Assembly: GCA_902728285.1 (NCBI GenBank)
Contig: CACVBU010000385.1
Coordinates: 1,333,683-1,397,682, forward strand
Direction of reading: 5' to 3'
DNA from: Clytia hemisphaerica
Taxonomy: Eukaryota > Cnidaria > Hydrozoa > Leptothecata > Clytiidae
DNA: 64,000 nucleotides
This document shows positions 59,801 to 64,000 of this stretch, one piece after another. The position numbers and the translations under genes are program-made. Each line of letters starts with the position of its first letter. Position 1 is the stretch's first letter. The notes under the pieces were generated by a model. It was given only the letters and a program-made list of their open reading frames with translations. It was not told the DNA's origin and ran no database searches.

Positions 59801-62506
59801 TAGCCTTTGTTACTGCCTTTTAGTCAACTTAAAATAAAGTTTTTACAATACAATACAATTCAATGATGATTAGACTGTTCTTGACAACTTCGTTTTACAA
59901 TCTTTGCATCTAGAACATCGACGTCATGGGTTCATTGAAATTAGGAAGATCAATAACTGCTGACGAATACTTGACATGCTCAAGGCAACGTACTCGATGT
60001 ATCAATGGCTTTAAATATATCTTCACCAAAGTTGATTGCATTATTTTACCAGGTACCGTTATTTATAAAACAAGATTTTTGATGATTCGACTATTCATGA
60101 TATTCATGAATCGGGGTGTATGCTGTGTTTTTGCAACGTACAAGATAGGTTTACTGACTTTACAGCCAACAATTTGGCGGTAGACGGAAGGTGATATGGT
60201 TTGGAAGAGGCACAGTAAACACCGCTGTCACTGTTTACAGCGCCCCGGGCTTACCTCGTTATTTAGATTAATTCCGCCTCCTACATTATTCATTTCTTGT
60301 GTAGATGATAGCACCTTCTAAATTAAAGGTTGAACAATTTTCTTGTTGGGTGGATAGATCAACTCAATAACAGAGAAAGCGTCGATTTTATCGTCACGTC
60401 TATCACTAGTCTGAATCGCAGACCTCTACAGATATACTTCCTATAAGAAACTTTTTTCGCTAGAGGATGAGCAGAAGCCTAGTCTATCACGTAATGCTCC
60501 AAAAATCAAGCTTAATGATTCGAAAAACAACCAGTTCTGATACATGTATATTCTATACATTTCAATTTTTACGTTTCTTATAGGTTTCGAGGAGTTTTTA
60601 CCGGAGATTACGAAATCGAGAGAGAAATATGGATATTCTCATCTTGGTCTTACTATGAAAGTGGCAAGGTATCTAATCTAGGCATTTTCATAGAATACAC
60701 CGTTTCGACCGTAGCCGCCAATTGCCGCGTGGATTTTTTTTCCTTTTTACCGCCCTAAAACCGTCCCAGTCTTTTTTTCGCACCTAAAGACAATAGAAAA
60801 AAGTGTAAAATAAGGATTGGATCGATTTTAGGTTGGTAAATTAAATAACAGAGTGGCACGCGCCTGACCGTGCGACTACGGTCGAAAAGGTGTATAAAGT
60901 CACGATCCACAAGTTTTGATTATATTGTTGTTGTTTGAGATCTAATTTATGAAAATGCAATCGCGTTTGTTTCTCCATTTCAAAATATCGTAATCTGAAT
61001 CGCAGACCTCTAAAGAATCTGCGTTTGTTAAAAGTTCTTCTTATCTCAGACGGATTTCCTTCTCAGTGAAGAGGCTTTGGGACGAGATGGAGTTTTTACA
61101 AGCTCTATTTTATTTGGTTGGTCGTTAACCAGTAATAAAACAATTTTGTTACTTTGTCTAAAGAACGTGTCATTTTTGGACCTACCTGAACGTCCTATAA
61201 ATTAACCGCTGTCCGTCCGTCCGTCCGTCCGTCCGTTCGTTCGTTCGTTCGTTCGTTCGTTTTCTCGAGATTGGCTCATTAGGTTTTTCTGATTTTTGGC
61301 ACAAAGATACAAAATGGCAATGCCCAAAATGTGACGGAGCCCGATTTTCCGGCCGAAAATTACGGAAATATGCCGGAAATCGCCGTTTCTGGATTTTCCT
61401 TATAATTGGTTGTTTTTTCATTCAAAAACATTATTAATAGCAATGCCCACCATCAATTATTTTCAATTTTCAATAAAATTGATTTTTGAAGCCGGAACTA
61501 TTTAAAAATCGCTGGAACAACCTATTTTCGCCGGAAAGACTGTTTCTTAAATTTCTCGAGCTGTACCTTATATTTTTTAATGAAATTTTGCACACTGATG
61601 CAAAATGACAATACCTAAAATGTGACGGAGCCCGATTTTCGAAAAACATTTTTCTCCGGCCGAAACTGCCGGAAATATGCCGGAAAAACCGGTTTTTTGA
61701 CATTTTCTTGAATTTTCATCCATAGTTTTTTCTGATTTTTTTGCAGAAAGATGCGTATTCGCAATGCTCAAAACACAATGCAAAACATGAGTTCGAGCTT
61801 TTGAGAGAATTTTTTTTCCGGCCGAAAATGCCGGAATAATGCCAGAAATCGCCGTTTTTCTAGATTTTCATTGGTCCAAAAACTGCTCAAGGGTCTACTA
61901 ACCTGAAGTCGAACCTTTAGCCTGGGTTTGGTTCCATTCTATATTTATCAATCAATAGGTAGGTCCAATATGCATTGTGCTTGTTATTACTTCAAATGAC
62001 CAATTATTAAAATATCTTATAAAAACTCCATCTCATCTGGAGGCTTTTTGCCGTCTCAATTTCCCAAAATCCCAAGAATATGTGCTGTGTAAAATCCCAG
62101 ACAAAATAACCTGTTTTGAACACTGAGATATACTTCCTGTAAAAAACTTTTTCGTCAGAAAATGAGCAGAAGCCTAAAATAATGAAGCATAAAAATGCTA
62201 AGATTTTTGGCTTAACCCATCTTTTTCAACGACACACAGAAAAACCGAATGGTTTACCATGACTAAAAGTCATTTACTAATTTCAGCAAACTCCTCTTTT
62301 GCAGCATTGGAATGTTATGTAACCTATCAGGAATTCCTGCCATTTCTGTTCCCATGGGATACAGTCAAACACACCGTTTTCCGCTACCGATGCAAATTAT
62401 GGCTCCTTGGTGGAGAGAAGATACACTTCTTCGCGTCGCTCATTCAGTCGAATCAAACGTCAAAAAAGAAAAACCAGAGGTCTATTTTGATGTTTTGAAG
62501 GATTGA
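29835..62506 (+). CDS. FAAH: Fatty acid amide hydrolase-like, amidase signature enzyme
   Basis: Nineteen exons: 29835-30077, 30411-30470, 31395-31429, 38029-38163, 38825-38884, 39591-39699, 40244-40336, 51586-51755, 52897-52982, 53567-53650, 56725-56787, 56955-57032, 57925-58013, 58422-58458, 58762-58826, 59247-59333, 59914-60052, 60584-60668, 62305-62506. All junctions are GT-AG, phases agree throughout, and the total of 1920 nt encodes 639 residues plus stop. A hydrophobic anchor lies at residues 34-49, then a Lys/Arg-rich stretch. The catalytic set is complete: Lys240 in PIAIKDE, Ser320 in GGSSGGS, Ser344 in [10 protein letters not shown]. The 24-residue Ser-Ser spacing matches rat FAAH. 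The [11 protein letters not shown] box resembles the plant-type FAAH branch, so the likely role is hydrolysis of N-acylethanolamines at a membrane. The piece after CIILP (exons 17-18) is shorter than usual, so a small exon could be missing. Confidence 0.9.
30510..30686. mobile_element. pogo/Tigger-like MITE in amidase intron 2
   Basis: The ends are CAGTGGAGTCTCGATAACTC and, inverted, CAGTGGAGTGTCTTTAACTC, with TA on both sides. The interior repeats the TTCGAGTTAAGGA motif. CAGTNGA-type ends beside TA are usual for pogo/Tigger derivatives. Confidence 0.8.
30747..30793 (-). repeat. SINE body fragment
   Basis: GTAGGGGAAGGTGCCTCTCT through CCCCGGATTGCTCC matches 52462-52506 with few changes. It is a fragment of the same tRNA-derived SINE family, without the tRNA head. 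Confidence 0.65.
30883..31295. mobile_element. Short-TIR element in amidase intron 2
   Basis: CAGGTAGAATT at the left and AATTCTACCTG at the right enclose 413 bp of non-coding sequence. The inverted match fades after about 12 bp, so this is a weaker call. Confidence 0.45.
31557..31700 (+). mobile_element. tRNA-derived SINE head
   Basis: Internal RNA polymerase III promoter boxes are present: A box TAGTGTAGTGG (31569-31579) and B box GGTTCGATTCC (31612-31622), spaced 32 bp apart as in tRNA genes. The acceptor stem does not close and there is a downstream tail, so this is a SINE and not a working tRNA gene. It runs into the assembly gap at 31701. Confidence 0.7.
31701..31701. other. Assembly gap (single N)
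   Basis: The only ambiguous base in the window. It joins the SINE to the interior of the BEL/Pao element, so unknown sequence, including the missing end of that element, is probably collapsed here. Confidence 0.9.
31702..36302 (-). CDS. BEL/Pao retrotransposon gag-pol, 3' truncated
   Basis: One continuous frame of about 1530 residues. A helical gag region with a DUF1759-like segment lies around residues 270-430 ([20 protein letters not shown]). Cys/His-rich motifs follow from about residue 490. The aspartic protease active site is altered to FFDDGCSD near 650. BEL-type RT runs from about 1000 with HTDISKMYN and YVDDCLSG near 1145, and an RNase H-like domain from about 1325 (FGDASKRM). Integrase and the 3' LTR are lost at the assembly gap, so whether the element is complete in the genome is unknown. 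No stops or frameshifts are seen, which suggests recent activity. It lies antisense in intron 3 of the amidase gene. Confidence 0.92.
36355..36617. repeat. 24-bp minisatellite upstream of the BEL/Pao frame
   Basis: About nine near-perfect copies of a 24-bp unit that includes GAGTTCCGGAGTGACGAGTT, with a few shortened units. Related TCCGGA-containing text continues to about 36700. It starts 53 bp upstream of the gag start codon, so it is probably in the element's leader. It creates spurious Thr/Pro/Glu-rich frames. Confidence 0.88.
36718..38028. other. Amidase intron 3 remainder and possible BEL/Pao 5' LTR region
   Basis: AT-rich, no gene. An LTR may lie here, but with the opposite end missing at the gap there is no second copy to define it. 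Confidence 0.4.
38930..39213. mobile_element. MITE in amidase intron 5
   Basis: Inverted ends CTTTAGGCGTACAAA and TTTGTACGCCTAAAG (with one extra T) enclose 284 bp rich in TCGCGA-type motifs. It lies between exons 5 and 6. Confidence 0.75.
40955..41035 (-). repeat. Partial inverted copy of the 48.1/49.0 kb repeat
   Basis: The reverse complement (ACCGTGGTCCGTTGTGGATT, then GGTTATC, preceded by a diverged GACTTxATCACAAxTCTG) matches the middle of the units at 48083-48408 and 49016-49339. It is a third, truncated member of that family. Confidence 0.65.
41520..42185 (+). pseudogene. LINE ORF1, N-terminal coiled-coil part
   Basis: From ATG 41520 (an in-frame ATG also occurs at 41433) the frame encodes 221 residues. 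It has a helical N-terminus and a strong coiled coil near its C-terminal end ([20 protein letters not shown]). Coiled coils drive trimer formation in many LINE ORF1 proteins. The frame ends in sequence belonging to an inserted inverted-repeat element, so the original ORF1 was longer. Confidence 0.65.
42156..42526. mobile_element. TIR element inserted in LINE ORF1
   Basis: ATTATTATCCATAT at the left end is inverted as ATATGGATAATAAT at the right. Inside are two imperfect tandem copies of a block containing CATTGAAGCGAAAAGACT. The insertion closes the first ORF1 frame. Confidence 0.6.
42530..42712. mobile_element. Second fold-back element in LINE ORF1
   Basis: Arms 42534-42593 and 42646-42710 pair, including CAGTTTGATTATTAGCCC and its inverse. 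It directly abuts the previous TIR element, so the two may be one composite insertion. Confidence 0.65.
42713..43386 (+). pseudogene. LINE ORF1, C-terminal RRM-like part
   Basis: The frame carries a Pro-rich linker, then [11 protein letters not shown] and an RRM-like start [20 protein letters not shown] with further strand-helix pattern up to about 43195. After a frameshift the basic, Asn/Tyr/Arg-rich tail ([11 protein letters not shown]) follows. It is expected to bind the element's RNA. The break shows that this copy is inactive. Confidence 0.6.
43389..44570 (+). pseudogene. LINE ORF2, APE endonuclease part
   Basis: Starts [14 protein letters not shown] and shows the apurinic-endonuclease boxes in order: [27 protein letters not shown] and GDHLPV. 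A linker with the AWWNSDL box follows. The frame then shifts near 44560, where the sequence continues in another frame into reverse transcriptase. Length and order match ORF2 of APE-type LINEs. Confidence 0.88.
44578..46407 (+). pseudogene. LINE ORF2, reverse transcriptase and C-terminal part
   Basis: RT boxes are visible: the [14 protein letters not shown] segment, [10 protein letters not shown], a first catalytic Asp in [10 protein letters not shown], and [20 protein letters not shown] stop at 45493 precedes the FADD box (45544-45558, AFADD), which lies just beyond it in the same frame. Frameshifts near 45600-45700 and near 45890 separate a thumb segment ([13 protein letters not shown]) from a C-terminal frame at 45898-46407. 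Not functional. Confidence 0.88.
46418..46669. mobile_element. MITE directly downstream of the LINE
   Basis: The ends CAGTGCCGTAGGAAGC and, inverted, CAGTGCTGTAGCAACTGG frame 252 bp with long G and C runs (GGGGGGGCATAGCCCCCCC). It begins 11 bp after the last LINE stop codon. The flanks are T-rich and give no clean target duplication. Confidence 0.75.
46693..47356. mobile_element. TIR element, perfect 32-bp ends
   Basis: The arms at 46693-46724 and 47325-47356 are perfect inverses (ACCAACGATGTAAAAATAAT then AGATAACCAACT). The 600-bp interior is AT-rich without a transposase. Confidence 0.8.
47539..47976. mobile_element. Possible degenerate TIR element
   Basis: AAAGGTGATTCCCCAC near the left and GTGGGGATTCCTTT near the right are imperfect inverses. 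The middle repeats GGTGATTCGGCTAGGCCT-like text. A weak call. Confidence 0.35.
48083..48408 (+). repeat. 325-bp dispersed repeat, unit 1
   Basis: Shares about 320 bp with 49016-49339, beginning ATCACCATGACAACGATAAA. It includes a relatively GC-rich core (GACGGCTCGGTGGCGCCTAA, then GATTCTAAGCCCTCTGGGAT) that stands out from its AT-rich surroundings. Tests against A/B boxes, hammerhead cores and snRNA motifs by eye were negative. The family is unknown to me. Confidence 0.85.
48445..48627. mobile_element. MITE family copy, right end decayed
   Basis: Matches 60698-60892 from CACCTTTTCGACAGTAGCCG through CCCTAAAACCGTCCCAGTCT to the CGCCTGACTGTGCGA end, but the last inverted bases are lost. It sits between the two units of the 325-bp repeat. 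Confidence 0.8.
49016..49339 (+). repeat. 325-bp dispersed repeat, unit 2
   Basis: Direct copy of 48083-48408, 933 bp downstream, with scattered substitutions and a few indels. Two direct repeats around 600 bp could be the ends of a very small LTR-type element, but no primer-binding site or target duplication was found. Confidence 0.85.
49527..49925. mobile_element. PIF/Harbinger-like MITE
   Basis: TTA flanks both ends (49524-49526, 49926-49928). The ends GGGGTCTTCGACAAAAAACT and the inverse of AGTTTTTTGTCGAAGATCCC are followed by paired TTTTTTATCG / CGATAAAAAA. It contains ATCGGC-type blocks and a C-run. Confidence 0.8.
49929..51585. other. Amidase intron 7, 3' part; no gene
   Basis: Nothing coding. 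A C-rich patch at 51310-51490 (runs of CCCCC) resembles the G-rich MITE interiors elsewhere. GTAGAGGTCTGCGATTCAGA near 51105 recurs inverted near 60411 and 60995, so another dispersed repeat is present. Confidence 0.4.
51785..51887. mobile_element. 103-bp hairpin element beside exon 8
   Basis: GTCTTCCACGGACCCAACAG at the left pairs with the right end. An inner pair GTGACGTA / TACGTCAC adds a second stem. It starts 30 bp after the exon 8 splice donor. Confidence 0.75.
52400..52655 (-). mobile_element. tRNA-derived SINE
   Basis: On the minus strand the head has A box GTGGTAGAGC (52640-52631) and B box GGTTCAACCCC (52604-52594), in tRNA-like spacing. The body contains the GGAGCAATCCAGGGAGAAAG block shared with 30747-30793. 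It lies in amidase intron 8. The tRNA part cannot form a full acceptor stem, so this is not a tRNA gene. Confidence 0.8.
54259..54264 (-). promoter_or_regulatory. Probable poly(A) signal of the nested gene
   Basis: AATAAA on the minus strand, 33 nt beyond the nested gene's stop codon. It supports transcription in that direction. Confidence 0.65.
54297..55908 (-). CDS. Nested gene: protein of five repeated one-exon modules, unknown function
   Basis: Minus-strand exons 55741-55908, 55388-55519, 55059-55205, 54654-54773 and 54297-54449 (56, 44, 49, 40 and 50 codons, then stop) join into 239 residues. All four introns are GT-AG and in phase 0. Exons 2-5 start [25 protein letters not shown] and ILMDAHHY. 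Exons 1-4 end YGDT, VGDT, YGDT and FDS. The module signature (Y-G-D-T, then L-L-V-D-x-x-H-Y-x-x-L-L) therefore crosses each intron. The middle of each module is predicted helical. Exon 1 resembles a module lacking its start. Its first ATG gives a hydrophobic N-terminus, but Met34, Met37 or Met44 could also start. There are few Cys residues, and I see no known domain. The gene lies wholly in amidase intron 10, antisense. A poly(A) signal follows at 54264. Confidence 0.82.
55932..55939 (-). promoter_or_regulatory. CRE-like palindrome upstream of the nested gene
   Basis: TGACGTCA, the full CREB/ATF consensus, lies 24 bp before the first ATG of the nested gene, with a further GACGTTACGTG next to it. 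A promoter role is inferred from position only. Confidence 0.45.
56369..56668. mobile_element. 300-bp MITE with TTTCGCGA motifs
   Basis: TACTTTAATCGGATTAAATT at the left pairs with the right end (one difference in ten), and TTTCGCGAGATTAAATTTC continues the match. At least seven TTTCGCGA-type octamers lie inside. It ends 56 bp before exon 11 of the amidase. Confidence 0.8.
57611..57842. mobile_element. Short MITE in amidase intron 12
   Basis: TTTATAAGAACA and TGTTCTTATAAA form perfect 12-bp ends. The interior repeats AAGAACAT-type words. Length 232 bp. Confidence 0.6.
59024..59203. mobile_element. pogo/Tigger-like MITE in amidase intron 15
   Basis: Diverged CAGTTGACATTCTCTAATTC at the left and, inverted, CAGAGGACTACAGCTTATTA at the right, with TA on both sides. 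Like the element at 30510, it repeats TTCGAATTA-type words. It ends 43 bp before exon 16. Confidence 0.65.
60425..60500 (+). repeat. Dispersed repeat, member 1
   Basis: GATATACTTCCTATAAGAAA followed by an ATGAGCAGAAGCCTA block. It recurs at 62118-62190 in amidase intron 18 with small changes. Confidence 0.6.
60698..60892. mobile_element. 195-bp MITE with TA target duplication
   Basis: The ends CACCGTTTCGACCGTAG and CTACGGTCGAAAAGGTG are inverses, with TA on each side. It shares its whole length with the decayed copy at 48445-48627. Confidence 0.85.
61211..61261 (+). repeat. Compound tetranucleotide microsatellite
   Basis: (GTCC)n passes directly into (GTTC)n. The last bases give way to a diverged tandem block. 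Confidence 0.9.
61277..61860. repeat. Diverged tandem block, about three units
   Basis: Three recurrences (near 61310, 61600 and 61745) of AAATGxCAATGCCxAAAAT, followed each time by TCCGGCCGAAA, then ATGCCGGAAATCGCCG-like text. Units vary from about 150 to 290 bp. Non-coding, in amidase intron 18. Confidence 0.75.
62118..62190 (+). repeat. Dispersed repeat, member 2
   Basis: GATATACTTCCTGTAAAAAA followed by AAAATGAGCAGAAGCCTAAA. Homologous to 60425-60500. Both are preceded by unrelated sequence. Confidence 0.6.
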
Positions 62507-63029
62507 ATCTTGAACATTTCTTGAAGTGCATGGATACAGACATCAGAATTTTTTTTAGTAGATATTTTATAAACATTATTTTAGATGATACTTTTTTTCT
62601 AATTTCCATTCTTATGCTACGTTGACCTTCTGGCTCTTCCATATTATATCCCATTGAAAACAGCGAGCGCTTGATTTCTCAAACGGTCTTTTTGCTTCAA
62701 CCAAAAGGGTTTAATCATAACTTTAATTTTAATTTCGATGCAAGAGAAAAATGCTGTTTTTTCATTCAGTTTTTTTAACGAATTTAATGTCTTGAGCTCG
62801 CGTAACGTTTTTATAGGAGCAATAGAGTACAGCTTGCTCTACGGTCATTTTTATACCGAAAGTGGTTGTGGAAATGAGTAATAGTTAGTAGTAATAGTAG
62901 TTACAATAGATAGGAGATGACGAAAAAAAACCCTAAGATGTTTTATATTTTTTTTTACTCAATATAATTTTTGTTATAATTTGAAATTATGTTATAATCA
63001 AACGAACAAGTATTACATATTACAGTTGA
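62507..63029. other. Amidase 3' flank; no gene
   Basis: No canonical AATAAA within the first few hundred bases after the amidase stop. A TATAAA at about 62567 is the nearest candidate. AT-rich, with poly-A/T runs. Confidence 0.4.
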
Positions 63030-63043
63030 TCACGTGGATTTTT

Positions 63044-63366
63044 AACAAACGAGTTGCGAGTTGGTCTTACGAGTTGCGAGTTGCTATCAAATATGCGAGT
63101 TGCGAGTTGGTTTTTGCGAGTTGCGAGTTACGAGTTGCTATTTTAACCAAATAAAAGTGCGAGTTGCGAGTTGAAAATCGCGAGTTGCAAATTAAAATCG
63201 CGAGTTGCAAATTAAAATCGCGAGTTGCAAATTAAAATCGCGAGTTGCAAATTAAAATCGCGAGTTGAAAAATCAAAATCGCGAGTTGAAAAATCAAAAG
63301 TGCGAGTTGAAAAATCAAAAGTGCGAGTTGAAAATTAAAATCGCGAGTTGCAAATTTTAATGTGTG
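63044..63366. repeat. GCGAGTTG minisatellite
   Basis: Tandem units built on GCGAGTTG: first short GCGAGTTGCGAGTTGG forms, then about five 20-bp units CGAGTTGCAAATTAAAATCG, then variants with AAAAATCAAAA. The change of unit type along the array suggests successive local amplifications. Confidence 0.88.
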
Positions 63367-64000
63367 AGTTTCAACCAGTGTGGAGAATTTTGTTGTTAAG
63401 GCGACATGTCTAGGTTCAAAATTGGAGAAAAGTTTTGTATTTGAAGCATAAAAGCTGATAGAAAACTATTTATACTGTGAAACTCGTGTAATTCGAATCT
63501 TAAAATTTCTTATAGTAGGTGGTAAAATAAACATTTACGATAGAATAAAGAAAGAAAATCCTAGATTGGAAATAATAGTTGTACTCGTTCATTATTTGTG
63601 AGCATTGGCTCGATAGCTCTCATTCATTCTGTCATGTCCTTGCGCTACTTTGAGAATCCCGACACTTTTATCGAAGCAGTGGAACTGCACACTGAGATCT
63701 GCTGACCTCAAATCCCATCTCACCGATCCACTGGGCCCTTGCGACGCAAGATCATTACGAACGAACGAGGCCGCCCTTTCGGGTTGCCTCACCTTTAGCA
63801 TTGTTTTACACACTGACCGACTTCACTTACATAATAAATTTAACACCATGTTTATCCGAACACTTTTGATTGGATAATCGCTTGTGGTTTTTCGAATAGA
63901 CCAAAACGTGGAGCAATCCATAGTAAATTTACTAGTAAGAGAATATCGAGAATTACTATCAGAATTTCTATCCTTTAATGGGAAAATCTACTTAGAAAAA
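63367..64000. other. No gene identified; GC-richer patch
   Basis: The patch 63600-63800 is clearly less AT-rich than its surroundings. It carries an open minus-strand frame of 73 residues with no recognised motif. It may be a repeat fragment or an exon of a gene beyond the window. Confidence 0.3.

Noticed and set aside
63592..63877. Open frames on both strands in a GC-richer patch
   Set aside because: No domain, no splice partners and mirror-image frames. Kept only as an unidentified patch.

Overview
This is a eukaryotic, almost certainly metazoan, AT-rich and very transposon-rich window. The evidence is: long GT-AG introns; a BEL/Pao gag-pol, a lineage known from animals; an APE-type LINE; a Ty3/gypsy LTR element; two tRNA-headed SINEs; and about 25 short terminal-inverted-repeat (TIR) elements. 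Gene content (KTI12, Misato, a plant-type fatty acid amide hydrolase) fits an early-branching or other marine invertebrate, with a cnidarian as the leading guess. The species cannot be named from the sequence. No bacterial or organellar genes are present.

Layout. 1-19.6 kb holds no supportable gene. It contains a 6.4 kb direct duplication (2121-8507 and 10815-17224) separated by 2.3 kb that includes a 139-bp AT-rich tandem array. Each duplicate carries a 3.3 kb fold-back palindrome that has itself been hit by two smaller TIR elements. One of these carries fourteen copies of a GTnAACCTC motif. 19.6-24.2 kb is the gene-dense part: KTI12 (2 exons) and Misato/MSTO1 (3 exons), head to tail and 297 bp apart. 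24.2-27.9 kb is an older TIR element interrupted by a Ty3/gypsy element with two equal 680-bp LTRs and a 4-bp target-site duplication (TSD). 29.8-62.5 kb is one 19-exon amidase-signature gene. Spliced in silico, it gives an uninterrupted 639-residue protein with the complete Lys-Ser-Ser triad.

The long amidase introns collect mobile DNA. Intron 3 holds a BEL/Pao element cut by a one-base assembly gap, and intron 7 (11.2 kb) holds a degraded LINE and several MITEs. Intron 10 contains a complete second gene on the opposite strand (54297-55908). It has five exons, all introns are in phase 0, and each exon encodes a diverged copy of one module whose signature spans the splice junctions (GDT / L-L-V-D-x-x-H-Y). 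I do not recognise this protein, and it is the best candidate here for something undescribed.

The genes do not form an obvious pathway. KTI12 supports Elongator-dependent tRNA modification, Misato acts in mitochondrial and spindle organisation, and the amidase is a predicted membrane-anchored N-acylethanolamine hydrolase.
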